From Artocarpus heterophyllus (Eukaryota > Streptophyta > Magnoliopsida > Rosales > Moraceae), in contig CM046348.1 in the NCBI GenBank assembly GCA_025403435.1, forward strand, positions 18,389,679 to 18,453,678: a stretch of 64,000 bases of DNA, in the 5' to 3' direction. Under the pieces are notes generated by a model. That model was not told where the DNA came from. It saw nothing but the letters and a program-made list of their open reading frames with translations, and made no database searches. Below are positions 48,840 through 61,560 of this stretch, one piece after another. Position 1 is the first letter of the stretch, and each line of letters opens with the position of its first letter. Position numbers and translations under genes: made by a program.

Positions 48840-50000
48840 CTAGTCTCCGTGAATGCTTGCTATGGGAACAACCCATCTGCAAGGAGGCATCAAGCTCGCT
48901 AGTTAGAAAACCAAATATGTAAAGGTTGCTTATTGCCGACAACCCACCTATACGAAGGTTGCTCACCTGACGACCACGAGGCCTTGACTACTTTGTTGCA
49001 TTATGAGTTCTTAGCTACTATCTTCTTGTTTGGGTGGATTTCCAAACATCATTCCTCTTATACGTGTTCCAATGGTCTCCAGTAAGATAAGCTGAGCTCT
49101 ACAGTCTTTTGTTTTTCCTTGACAAATCTGTAGAGATACTTTGAAACTTAACCAAATAATAATAGACAGTTTTTGAACAGAATAAAAGGAAATGAGAGAG
49201 GAAGGTTTTGTTCTATTGTTCTCCGTAGAACCTAGATCTTCTTTCTTTCCTTTCAAATAGGCTATTTATAGTTAGGTTATCAAAACACTTATAACTGCTT
49301 TATCAATCATTAGATCCTTGACACATCATCTTCTTCTTTCGAGATTTTGGGTTCTTCTTTCGAGATTTTGGGCCTCATGTCATTCCCTCATTTGGAAAAG
49401 GCCTAAGAAGAATGTTCTTTATTCTTCCTTTTGTCTTTTCTTAGAATTTGTCATCCTACATTTTTTCAATGACCTAGGCTCACAACGGCCACATGTCGTG
49501 TCAGAAGAGGTCACCTTGACATAGACACATTCCCCATTACTATTGGTCTCGTTTCGAACTTCTAATCTGCATGGTCTCCTTGATATCTTCTTCGAGGAAG
49601 TAATTCGAGTCTTCGGAGTTCATCAGTTCGGTCTCGACCTGATTAACTTTTCACGATCTGGATATAACTGATTAAGAGCAACCTTTTTTTTTTGGGTTGG
49701 ATACATGTGTCACATTCTTATAGGGTAGGCAAGCAACACTTCTCCATACTTTTTCTATGGATGATCCTCATGATCCCACAATGTCCCAAGTACCCGGATA
49801 ATCATCAAGACAATCACAATGGCATGAGGCTCTCCAGATCCTAGACACATTCCTACAATCTCACAGTGATGAGAGGATGTTAGATAATGTACCAAAAATA
49901 AGGATGTGGGATTAACCATGTTGGAAAATTTTAACCTGGTATAAATAGGAGAAGAACAAGACCGGGCAAAGGTTTAAACTCTCGCCCTTTTACAAGACTT
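48840..50000. other. Possible LTR relics
   Basis: This segment is less AT-rich than its surroundings. On the minus strand CTATAAATAG lies at about 49261-49270, followed by a purine-rich start; on the plus strand TATAAATAGGAGAAGAAC lies at about 49945. Both look like LTR promoters, in opposite orientation. I could not find LTR ends or target duplications. Confidence 0.3.
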
Positions 50001-51960
50001 TTAACATTTTTTTTTTCCATTTGCCTTCTACGTAAAGATATTTTTTAAGAGAGAATTTAAGTTGTAGAAATCTAAAGAAAACCTTAAATTGATTCATCAC
50101 TTTAAACCTTTATGTACTTTCCTCTACTTTAATCATTTTTTATATGTTTGTATGTGGTATGATCTTTTTCTTTTTAAGTTCCACTTTTTTAGAAGCCAAA
50201 TTCCTCCGGAGTTGACAAATTTTGATGTAAACTAAATGAATTTATAAAAAGTATTCGGCTATCGAATTTATAAAATCTTTCAAATATAATTATTTTTTCA
50301 TCATGCTTATGAAATTTTGAAAAGTATTGTGGAATTCATAGAATTATTTTAAGATTAAAATATATAGAATTTATCCTATTATTTTTCAATATAAAAGGGC
50401 AAAATCATTATTTTCTAAAAGCCTCTTAGAGGAATTAGATTTGGTCCACTCAAACATTTTATTTTATTTCTCTGTTTTTTTTTTCACTAATCAACGTGGT
50501 CCAATTATGATAGCCATTCTTCCCAAATTAAAAGAAAAATATTTATCAACAAAAAAAATATATAATTTGCCCAATAGGTTCCAACGCGTCAAAAAAGGCT
50601 GGTCCCACCTGGTGAGATGCCTCTAAAGGGTCGGAATCCCTTCAAGATGAATAAGAATGCTCTTATTAGTTAGCCAAAATGTGGAGGACAATGCTTTGTT
50701 AGACGTGAAATAGATTAAATGATACCCTCAACCAAAAAAAATCAAAATATATTATCTGTATTTTTTTACCCAAGAAAAAAGTACAGAGAGAGATAGAGAA
50801 TACTTTTAAGCATCGAGACAAAAGATAATAGACGCGTACGTACCTTGTTTGGTAGTTTGACATTTACGTATGTTTTTAGGACTAACCTCGCATGTTGTAA
50901 AATAGGTATTTTTTTTGTACTTTATCAATCAATTTTTTTTAAAAAAAATTATTCTCTTTAAAAAAATCATAACTATGTTTTGACAATTAATCATCAAATA
51001 ACATAATCCTGTTTGTTTAGCAGGAATAGACAACATTTTGCATATTATTCAACTATTTTTGTACAAAGTCAAGTTGTCGTGCCATAACCTTGCGATTATT
51101 TTTGGTGTGAAATTAGTTTAGACTGAAAGCTAAACGTGTTATTTAGAGAAGCAAAAATCAGTAATAACTGAAAGTGATCATCTTGTTGATTTTTAACCTG
51201 CTAAAAGTGACATTTATAATGTGCTCTAGTAAATCGTAGAATTGAAATGTTTAAACCTATAATTAATCAAAAATATATAACAATATATAATGATAATCAC
51301 TAATTATAATTAACTCCAAAAAATTATGACCATCCAATGCAATAGGGAGCTAACGGTTTATCTTCTTTAAGGTGTTTCCTTTAGAATAATGAGTCGTGTT
51401 GATTAACGCTTCTGTAAAACAAAGAATATGTATGAAGGGGAAAAGAGCAAAATCGTTTACTTTCCAAACATCTATATATTTGTACACATATAAAAGAGGC
51501 AAATTAACCCTCTTTTTTGGTGCACTCTTTTACGCTTGAAAAGTCTCAATCACTTTTTTTTCTTTTTTTTTTTTGCTTTTTTTCTTTCTTATTCATTGTT
51601 TTTTGGAACTTTTTCTCTTTGTCTTGTTCTTTTTTTTTTCTTGTTTGTTCTTTTTTGTTAGAGGCTAACCTACAATCAACTTGTCACAAATTTACAAGTT
51701 GCTTTTTAAAATACGTTTTTTTCGTTGTTTTGTTCCTCTTTATCAGACAATAGTTTTCCTATCACCATTTTATTTTAGGAAATATACTTACCAACCAGCC
51801 AATCACATAACATAGTATCTTTATTGTTAGACAAAAAACAAAGAAAAAGATTAAATCAAAACATTGACGATTGATAGAACTTACAAAGTTACAAAGTCAC
51901 TCGTATGTGTATCGCACCCAACTAATTAACATTCAGAAAAGGCATCAAGTGTGGCCATTA
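50001..51960. other. AT-rich intergenic stretch
   Basis: No supportable gene. The open frame at 51517-51753 is made of T-rich low-complexity DNA. Confidence 0.5.
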
Positions 51961-52293
51961 GGCTCCGTTTGATAGGAGCGATAAAGAAGAGGAAGAATAG
52001 AGAAAGTTGAAAGGATAAAGGATGTAAGGGAGGTAGATGATATAATCATTTATATTGTCTGATAAGAGGAGGAAAAGTTAAAAAGACAGATGAAAAAGTA
52101 TATGTTTAATTATTATATTATTTTTTTGTAATTTTATATTAAATTTTTTAACAGATAAAATAGTTTTTTCAAACTTTTAAGAGGTGAATTGCATGAATTC
52201 TCTGTAAGACACATGATGAGCCTGAAAAGAGGAGACCTCCTTCCACCTTTCTTCTCCCTCCTTTCCTGCTATCCAAACAAGCGATTGGAGCTC
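51961..52293. repeat. Possible MITE
   Basis: It begins GGCTCCGTTTGATAG and ends with the inverted CTATCCAAACAAGCG near 52283, a weak terminal inverted repeat around AT-rich DNA. No clear target duplication. Confidence 0.35.
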
Positions 52294-52364
52294 CACCTTC
52301 CTCTCTCTCTCTCTCCCTCTCTCCCTGCTGTGTCCATTATTTTGGAAGTCGGAAACTAGTTCAT

Positions 52365-52824
52365 GGATTGATTGATTGCTTGCCGAACACTATTTCAACT
52401 TTTTTTTTTTATTTTATTTTACTTTTTTTTCTTATGTTTTTATGTATCATTGCTGATCAGAAAATTGTGATGAAAGTTGCTGTCAAAAACACAATTATAT
52501 ATATATCAATAATAAGACCGTTGACGCTTGCAGAATACCCAGAACTTAAAGCACCACACGTTTGTTGAGTAACTATTTACATTCATGGAGAAATGCTTAA
52601 AGGGATTGATTGATTGCTTGCCGAACACTACTTCAACTTTTATTTTATTTTACTTTTTTTTTTTGTTGGTATCGTTGCTGGTCAGAAAATTATGATGAAA
52701 CTTGCTATCAAAAACACAATAATATATATCAATAATAAGACCGTTGACTGTTGCAGAATACCAGAACTTAAAGCACCACAGGATTGTTGAGTAGCTATTC
52801 ACATTCGTGGAAAAATGCTTAAAA
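52365..52824. repeat. Tandem duplication, about 230 bp x 2
   Basis: Unit 1 (52365-52602) and unit 2 (52603-52824) both start GGATTGATTGATTGCTTGCC, contain AAGACCGTTGAC and end AAATGCTTAAA. They differ by scattered substitutions and length changes in the T run. No coding is seen. Confidence 0.9.
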
Positions 52825-53165
52825 GCAACATTAGTATTAAGCATTATTATTAATATAAAAGGTATACCTTATTTGTGATTATATTTTATTGATGGATGTA
52901 TTTAATGTCACTGGTGCGTTACAGCAATACTCATATTCATAACTCATAAGTCTCAACATGTCTAAGCTTCTACAAACTCTGAAAGCAATAATAAATAGGC
53001 AATTTCTTATATATCTTGTAGATACAGAAAAAATAACATGTTTGTAGGTATTTGTCTTTTACCTATTAGAGTTAGAGAAAAAAATATGATTTTAACCATA
53101 TTTAATGGTAAAAAAATGTGCACTACTAGTGGTGGAAAAATCTATTCTACCTAAAATTTTTTATT

Positions 53166-53240
53166 GTTATAATATAAAGTTCTCATATGCTATAGCGATC
53201 AGAAAAAATAAATTATAATATAAAGCTCTCGGATGTAACA
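53166..53240 (+). repeat. Dimeric short repeat, copy D
   Basis: Cores GTTATAATATAAAGTTCTCA (53166) and ATTATAATATAAAGCTCTCG (53213) lie about 130 bases beyond the MATE stop codon, so they may fall in its 3' untranslated region. Confidence 0.65.
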
Positions 53241-53371
53241 GTTTTCAATTCGAATCACACTTGACAAGCACCTTATTCACCGAAAAATTAAGACCCAAAT
53301 TGTACCATGGAGAAATTACTAGTGCTCAGAAAAGGAACAGGACTTCAAAACTAGCGCTTTTATTTTTCTCA

Positions 53372-56300
53372 TCAGTTCTTCAAAATTGTCTTCTCCGTGA
53401 CCCATTTGCTCAACCTTTTACTTGTTTCTTCCACCTGAAATTCAATTCAATATCTCATTTTACAACAAGGATAATATTTATAGCTGAAAGAACCAGTTGT
53501 ATTCTAATTAGCCCTTCCTTCATTAATAAGAGGATGATATTTTTCTTAATCCAATAGGGAAATCATGAAAAATATTTTAATGAAGACCTATTTCATGTAC
53601 CTCTTTATCCCAGTCCGCCCTAAAAGTGATCCAAAACAAGATGAGTGTTTGCATCAGAGTGCCTCCCATCATTCCCAACCATATCCCCTATACATTCGAT
53701 GCAAACAATTAACGTATTTTGTAGTGGAGGAGGGGAAAAACAAAACAAAAACAAAAACAAAACATGTGTATTTACTGTTTTCTGTTTTTTTAATAATTTT
53801 GTTCGTTTGTATATCAATACTATTGCATTGAAAAAAAAAATGTACCTTTGCACCGAAGTTGAAGTAGAATCCTAAAAGTGCACCCAATGGGACACCGACC
53901 CCATAGTAACAGCCCACATTTATGTAAGCAACCAATGTTTGCCATCCACAGCCAACAGCAACCCCTTCGACAACAAAACATTTGTAATTAGACTAACAAT
54001 GCTAATTCCATTAAAAAAAAACAAAAAACAAAAAACAAAAAAATGCATATGGCTAGGCTAACAAATTAGCAAAGTGTGGGACAAAAAACAATTTTTTTTG
54101 TTGGTATACTTGAATTAAAACATCACAATAAACTAAAGTGTCTTGGGTCTAAACAGAATTTATTCTAATATAATTTCACGTGTTCTTAAAAAAATTTTCG
54201 AAAATGAAAATTGTGATTACCTGATAAGACGGGCTGAATTCCGTTGAGGGTGATTGTGAGGGCAAGAAGTGGACAGAGATCAGAGACGGCAGCCGCCACG
54301 ACTTCGCCCTCCGTGAAGGCGTAGCTCATGACATCACGCAGGAGAAGCACAATTATCGCCGCAATCACGGAGATGATGAAGGATATGATAGTCACCACTT
54401 TGACAGAAAATAACGTCGACTTTGGATGTCCGGCTCCCAGTTCGTTGCTCACTCGTACACTGCTTATAATCATGTGCGTACATATTGATATTATTATTAG
54501 CTATACTAAGAAGGTAAGAAGATAAATTAATATATGCATATATATAATATAATATATGAAATTGTCTCCAATCAAGCATCTGGTTCAGTCAAAGATATGT
54601 AACATTTATCATTTGCCAATATAACATTATTTATATATTTGTATAACATTCAATTTGCTTTATTTGACACTTAATAAATGTAGTTTAGCACTTGTTATAA
54701 TAAGGATTATGAAGCAAATTGAGTGTTACATGAGTATACAAATGATATTATAGTAGTGAATAGAAATTTTTATAAACACAGGATTGGTTAGGATGTGAGA
54801 TTTAAGACTTTATCTATAATATATAACTTGGGACAAAATAGAAGTGGAATAGGACTACAAGACCTTGCTGCTGCGTTTAACCCAACTGAGATCATGAACA
54901 CCCAACCGGAAACAGTTGTGCTGCAATTACCAAACCATACAGAAATTAAATCAAAACTTTTTGGTGGAGAACTAAAATAGAATAGGCTTTAATGCACTGC
55001 AATCATACGTATATAGCTTGTGCATTTAATTTTAATTAAGCAACAAAAAGAAAAGAAGCATAAGTTAAAGCTTTTTAATTAATATTTATATAGTACAAAA
55101 AAAATATTTTTTGATTTTAAAAGAGTTTTTTAACATATTTGGTTAAACAAATCAAAAATTCTTATTGTTATAAAAGTAATGTAATTTAAGAATAAAAATA
55201 AAACTATTAAATTTATATCTTTAAATAAAAGATTAAAAATGTAAATGAAATGTTTTTCTTAAACAGTAAATGGTTCGTTTATCCCAAAATGCTTAAAAAA
55301 ACTAAAAATATATTTTTTTATAGATCTGTTCAAACAAGTTAAAAAAATTGAAATAAAAAAGCCAAAATATTTTTTTTAAGCCATCCCAAACTGACTTGTA
55401 GAATCTTTGCCCATTTTTTTAAATAAATTTGTCTCGTCCTTTTGAGACTAAATTAATGGAAAATGAAAGAAGAGGACATTGTTTGCACATGCGCACGCAT
55501 GTTTAGGGCGCACGTGACGAGACCTACTATAAATACGATCAATGATTGAAGAAAATAAATGCAAATACGACCAATTCACTTGCTTTAATTTCTATGTCTG
55601 CGTCATGAAGTAATTGGATAATAGTTGAACTATTAAATATTGAATATTTATAAGGAAAGGACAAATTGAGAGAAAAAGAAATTAAGAGAGAAATATCTAT
55701 ATAAAGAGACAAAAGAAGGATTGACAAGGACTGAGACAGTAGAGACAATAAAATTGAACGGGTTAAAATTAATTTTTTTTACAAATAATATAAAATCCTT
55801 ACATATTACAATGAAAAAATTATTATACTATAAAATTTTTACATATTATTATATTTTAAGCTAAAAAATTAAGTCTAGCCAATTTTATCAAACACTATAA
55901 TATGTATATAATGCCATGTGTTTCAGAGAAAACCAAGACTTTCCCTATTCTAAAAGAAAAAAAAAGCACATTATGTAATTTTGTTATATATACTATATGA
56001 TGGATATTTTTATCTCCAAAGAAAAAAAAAATAAAAAAGGTTCTACTTTGCCCGCCAGTAGGAGCCCGTTAGAAGAGGACAATAAAATAAAATCAATGGA
56101 GGACATTGTTCTGCACTGGAAAAAATAAATAAATATATTTGCGGAGGACGATATTGTTTTTGTAACGTATGTAATTGTTCGAACGAGAATCTTTATTTTG
56201 ACGTGTCAAGATCAAAATGGTCACTTGACAAGGACTTTTTTGTCTTTTTCTACTCTCACTAGATCGATAAGTATTAAGTGCCGTGTTTGGTGATGAGTTT

Positions 56301-57077
56301 GACATTTGCAAGTTCTTATGACCAATTGTCTAAGATGGTAAGTAATTAATTACATTCTAAAAACAATGAGAAAAAATGGCAAGTGGCAAACATTCCCTTC
56401 CATCAAAACATATTAAAAAAAATTCTACCGTTGGCTTGATGAGGATCTTTGGTTTAAAGTGTATATATATATATATAATAAAAGTTAATTTGGTTTAGAG
56501 CAATGACAGTTATAAGTTTTTTATTCTATTGAAGGCTTGAGTCATTTTATTCTTCTCTCTCCTTATATAAAAAAATGGTTTATTTTGATTTTGATTTGAC
56601 TAAGTCAGTTTTAAGGATTTGTCAGCCTGTTTAATATCCTAATCTTCTTGTAGACTCTCCGTTGAGTTTCATTGACAAAAAAATAATAATAATGATAATA
56701 AAAATGTAGCTTATAATCGATGAATTTCGTCGAGAAAAATTCTAATTTTTGCCGTGAATTTTATGTGCATAGCTAAGACTTAAAACTATCAGATGTTATG
56801 TAGTATCTATGTTACAAACTAATTAAGCTTCAGAACTAACATATAAATTTAAAATTGAGCAAAGATGATACAATTATCACCCCTATAATATATATATAAT
56901 TGGTGAAATAGTGCGTTAAATGGTTAGCGGGGACAATGAGCAGGTAGTTGCGTCGATCGTGCTCTTGACCATCGTATGCACATGCCCGTTCTTATTGCAT
57001 GCCGTTGCCGACACATAAATTACTCTTATTGTTTCTCAAAACTTCTCTTTATTTAACATTATCGACACCGTCTTCTC

Positions 57078-57119
<42 letters not shown>

Positions 57120-59088
57120 AAACAATAGAACACTGACCATGACTTTCACACATAACCAAAAAAAAAAAGAAGGAAAAATCTTGTACTATTATACGTAATG
57201 TAATTTTGTTTTTGTTTTTGTTTTTTTTTTTTAAGAAACATCTGCACTAGACCATTCTTTTTCTTTTTTTTTGAGGGGTCGACTAGACCAGTAATTATTT
57301 AATTTTTTAATTGATTATTTTAAAATACTAGAAAAATGGAAATTAGTATATGGATTGACTTTGATTATTATTGTGTTTTTGTTACTTTCACTTTTCTAAA
57401 TAGCATTTACTAATCGTGAAATAATCAGGCGTGAGAGTTAAAGAAACAATCAGGCGTGACAGTTAATAAAGTGTTTAAGTAAATAGTCTAAATTATCAAT
57501 TTAAATTTAAAAATTATGATATATAAATATTTTATATTGTAATTTTTATTATAGTATATAACTGTTTATAATATGAACTATTTTTTCAAATGTCCCATAA
57601 AAAGAATAATGGTTTACAAAACAATATATATAGAAAATAATTTTTTAGTAAAGAAAGAAAGAAGGAAGGAAGGAAGGAAGGAAGGAAGGAAATTTTTTGT
57701 TAGTCAAAAGAGACAGAGAGAACTTACCAAATAGAGAGAGAGTCTAGCGCCAACTCAGGATTGGGCAGCAAGCCAGCAAGCAGGACGAGAATCTGGAAAT
57801 ACCAGGTCTCCAAGCAGAGCATGACAGCGGACGAAGCCGACAGCTTGAAGAACCCCCAGAGGCCGGAGAAGGCCTCGGAGCTGAACCCAGCCCAAGTCTT
57901 CCTACACCTCTCGCTCTTCACTATGTAAACGAACTGGGCCGCCACGATGATCCACCACGACAGGCTCAGCACCAGCGACGCCCCCAGCAGCCCCATCCCG
58001 ATCCAGTACACCGCCGCCCAACTCAGGAATATGTGCACCACCAGCGTCGCCGCCGATATGAATGCGCTCGGCGCCACGATGCTCTGCGCCTGGAGAAACT
58101 TTTGGATTGGGAAGTTGACGGCGTACGCGAATATCTGTGGGATCAGCCCGTAGATGAACAGCGCCGCTGCCGACGCGATGTTCGCGGACTCGCCGAGGAA
58201 TAAGAGGATTTGCTCCGAGAAGACGTAGACCACCGTTAGGACCATCCCGGTCAACGTTAGGAGTATTGTTGACCGCTGTAGATATATCCCCAGCATGCCG
58301 TACTTTTGCGCTCCGTAGGCTTGCCCGCACAGTGTCTCCACCGCGCTCCCCATTCCTAGCTGTTGTTTTCATTAGAAGTTGTTTTAGCAATTAATGATAG
58401 AGTCGAGGTAGTAGCAGAATCGACTTAACTGCCATTTCAGATGTGATGTCATTATGAGTGCATATGATTTTATCGGAGTGCAGGAAAAAAAAAAAGGTCT
58501 ATATCAACATTGTAAACATAAATTAAATAAAAAAGATAAAAAACTGCAGAAACATAATTTCACAAGGCCGAATACAATTTTAAATATAATTTTAATAAAA
58601 GTATAATATAATTTTTATAAAAAATTTATATACAATATTAAAAAAAAAAGTTTCAAAATGGTCGCTTAAATTAATCTGTGTATAGCTTCGCTTGATTTTG
58701 ATGAACTTACCATTAGGCCATAAGCGAAGATTTGGATACCGTTGTTACCGAGGGAGGAGGCGGCGAGTTCGAGATTACCGAGGTGGCCAGACACGATCTG
58801 AGTTGACATGGACATGAGGTAGTTGATCATGTAGACTATTACGGCCGGTGCGGCGAGGTGGAAGAGGAGGCGGAGCTCGATCCACAAGGCCGGGGCGAGG
58901 CGGTCGCGGAGGAAGGGCCGGGTGGTGTCGGAGAGTATTCGTTCGAGCTCGCTGCTCGCTCCGTGGCCTGCTTTGGGAGATGGGGAGAGCAAGGGTGGTG
59001 GGACGCAGTCGGAATAGGCCGGAGGAGGAAGTAGAGGCTGGCGGAGGTCTTGATCATGATGAGCGGATGACGAACTGTCTGGCACCAT
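53372..59088 (-). CDS. MATE efflux transporter (DETOXIFICATION 40-like), 7 exons
   Basis: A 524-residue multidrug and toxic compound extrusion transporter, a cation-coupled antiporter of vacuolar or plasma membrane. Exons: 59088-58711, 58359-57728, 54920-54864, 54459-54221, 53964-53846, 53687-53601, 53434-53372. All introns are GT-AG and phases match; the total is 1,575 nt with no internal stop. The N-terminal tail (about 65 residues) has a dileucine/proline stretch ([12 protein letters not shown]). Family motifs: [70 protein letters not shown] (joined across introns 3) and [17 protein letters not shown]. The C-terminus is [20 protein letters not shown]. Residue similarity suggests the DTX40 group; the substrate is unknown. 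Exons 1-2 are GC-rich, the later ones are not. Intron 2 is 2.8 kb. Confidence 0.92.
55785..55850 (+). repeat. Dimeric short repeat, copy E (in MATE intron 2)
   Basis: Cores AATAATATAAAATCCTTACA (55785) and TACTATAAAATTTTTACATA (55827) are diverged but keep the dimer layout. They lie in intron 2 of the MATE gene. Confidence 0.5.
57081..57112. repeat. (AT)n microsatellite in MATE intron 2
   Basis: About 15 AT units followed by GTATGTA. Confidence 0.9.
57655..57691. repeat. (GAAA/GGAA)n microsatellite in MATE intron 2
   Basis: GAAA units pass into at least seven GGAA units about 40 bases from the donor of intron 2. Confidence 0.9.
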
Positions 59089-60680
59089 TGTCGGAGGCGT
59101 TCTGGGCGTCTAGTTTAGTGTGCCGTTTAAGAGGGACTATAGAGAGAGCGAGAGAGAGGCTTTTGTGCTGCGGACCTAGAGGAATGAAGGGAGTGTAATG
59201 AGATTGGGTAGAAATGGGTGGCCACAAAAGGATAGGAATTGTTTCACATGCAATATGGGAAGAATTTTCTTTTTTTTCCTTTTCGCTTTATTTATTTGAA
59301 AGCAACACAGAAAGACATCATTAATTGCAAAAGATAACGGCAAGAAGAAGAAAATAATAGGAGGTCTAAAGAAGAAAGAAACAATAATGAGACGAGTAGG
59401 GAGATTTTATGGTAAGGAAATGGTTACTCATACTACCCCTTTTAAACGTCAACATCTTATTAGATCCCAAAAAAAAAAGAGGAGATTTTAGAATATTTTA
59501 AGCGACAATAAAAAAAAATCGTAATGCACTTGTAATGGAGGCAAGTGTGTTTGTTAAGTGTATTTTCTTTTTCCATGGTTTAATTATACTTTAAAATGCA
59601 TTTCCATGTATTATGTTGAATATTTTGAAGAAATAAAAATATAATTAAACCAAATGCTAATTACTCATTACTAAGTCATAAGGCCGGCCACAAAAAAGAA
59701 AATGTAGCTGTAAAACTATCGTCCCTAACTCTGTACTGCTTCATATTAGCCACTTTTATCAATTTGAACTTTGCATAGAAGAGTGATCGAGTCAAACACG
59801 TCTTTGTGAATATATTACCAATTTACTGTGACCACATGACATGATTGGATCAATATTAAAATCGAAAAAAAAAGGAAAAGAAGAGCCAACTGGATTGAAC
59901 AGCGCACTATAGTAGCAAAAACAAATTATTTTTTGAAAGGAAGCAAAAACAAATTAGCAGTTCTCTACAACTAAACTAGTTTATACAATTATATTATATG
60001 AAACAGTACACAGTCTTAGCACCATTGACCCAATCGTTGGCCCCCCCAATTTATTTAATATAGAAAAACAGACAAAAAATCCAAAGGTCTAGTCACACAA
60101 AAGAATTATTTAATAATAATTATTATATGACTATATGTTGCAGTTGCATAGTCATTATACAGAATTGTTTAATGACAATATGTTGCAGTTGTATCATTAT
60201 ACATAATATGTAATTTCCTTATGCTATATTTGTTAGTAGTCGTAATATATGAAATTAGGCAGAGTGTCGAATTAGAAATCCTAACCAGTTTAGCACTTAT
60301 AATATTTTTCGTTCATCAATAAAACTCCGTTCTTATGTTCGCATAAAACTCAATTTTGTTAAGTGTAACCCTTTAATTTTACAAGGGTTTGTCAACATTT
60401 ATTAAGGGGTCCACTAAAAAATTGATTGTTCTTTTTTAAAGGTAATTGTATTCTAAATCAACAAGATACACTCATTAATATTGACTCAAAAGACCATATA
60501 ATACAAAGAGACATAATTTTGACAACAAACCGGTTCCACTTATAAATTCTAATGAATCAAACGAAAAGATAAAATATGAACCTATCGAGTTCCTACAAAG
60601 AGAGCCGAAAAGATGCAACAATTATCAAGCACACAAATGGTTCTTTGAATAACTCTTCTATTAAGGAGATAATCAGAGTT
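59089..60680. other. Intergenic stretch upstream of MATE gene
   Basis: It includes the presumed MATE promoter at 59089-59600, where a GA-rich leader (59140-59160) is seen but no clear TATA box. No other gene is seen. Confidence 0.5.
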
Positions 60681-60800
60681 AGCTACTGCAAAAATATTGT
60701 TTTTTAATCATACTGACTTTGATGACGATATGAAAATCGTTGTTAAAAATGCTTTAACAGCGGTTTTCGACTAATGTTGAATATGGTTTTTGTAGTAGTG
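60681..60800. mobile_element. Small CACTA-type MITE, about 120 bp
   Basis: The right end read inward is CACTACTACAAAAACC and the left end is a damaged CTACTGCAAAAATATT. The interior has inverted-repeat character (AAAATCGTTGTTAAAAATGC / AACAGCGGTTTTCG). The CACTAC ends match those of the large CACTA element, but the interior does not. Confidence 0.6.
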
Positions 60801-61560
60801 GTTCAGCCGACCATTGTAAGCTGAGAGGCAAGGGACTGCAATGCTGAACAAATCCAGGACATGGTAGACAAAAAACTCCATCTTTGGCGACTGAGACTTA
60901 CGTTCCACAGTCAACCGCTGCTAACTTGGACATGCAGCCACTCGAGAATCACCGCACCACAGGTTGTTAACAAAACCCCTAAATACAGTCCCACCGAAGG
61001 ACACACCTATTCCTCACCAATGAAGACAATCGTGCATCCAACTCTTACGCCGAGCACCCAACTACATATGTGTGACAACCATAACTCCTTTGAGGCGAAG
61101 AGACCATTTGAGGTAAAGCTTAAGAACAAAACCATATAAGCTTAAACCTAAAGCAGACAATATTATATCAAATGGAGGTGCAAGCTGCTATAATATACCT
61201 CTCACCCCAAGCATCGCCTCTAGGAGAGAGAAGAAGAAACCAATAGCCTAGAGGACCCAGACCTCAGACTTGCCTCACCCAGGCAGCCAAACACCTTCTA
61301 GCCCATCTCCTCTTTCTTGCCAAACAACCACTTCTTGGGCCACAAGGTCGACCTCCCGTCAGATCCATCACCAGTGAAGTAGAAACCCCATCTTTAGGGC
61401 TAGGATTCCGACGGCAAGCCCAACAGCTACACTGGAATCTGATCCTAAGAGGGAGATGCACGCATAAAAACCTTAAACCAATTAGAGAGAGATAATTATT
61501 ACAAGAGAAAATCCCCAATATGACAATAATACATCACTTATTATTTGAGTACTAAAAACA
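60801..61560. other. Less AT-rich segment of unknown origin
   Basis: The base composition is close to balanced, unlike its surroundings. Open frames exist (60861-61139 plus, 61518-61264 minus) but no domain is recognisable. It may be a relic of a transposon or gene. Confidence 0.35.

Noticed and set aside
57902..58390. 162-codon open frame on the minus strand
   Set aside because: It overlaps MATE exon 2 in another frame; its length comes from the GC-rich exon.
58848..59198. 116-codon plus-strand open frame rich in Gly and Arg
   Set aside because: It is the opposite strand of MATE exon 1 and has no domain.
60861..61518. Open frames in a less AT-rich segment
   Set aside because: No recognisable domain on either strand; recorded only as a segment of unknown origin.
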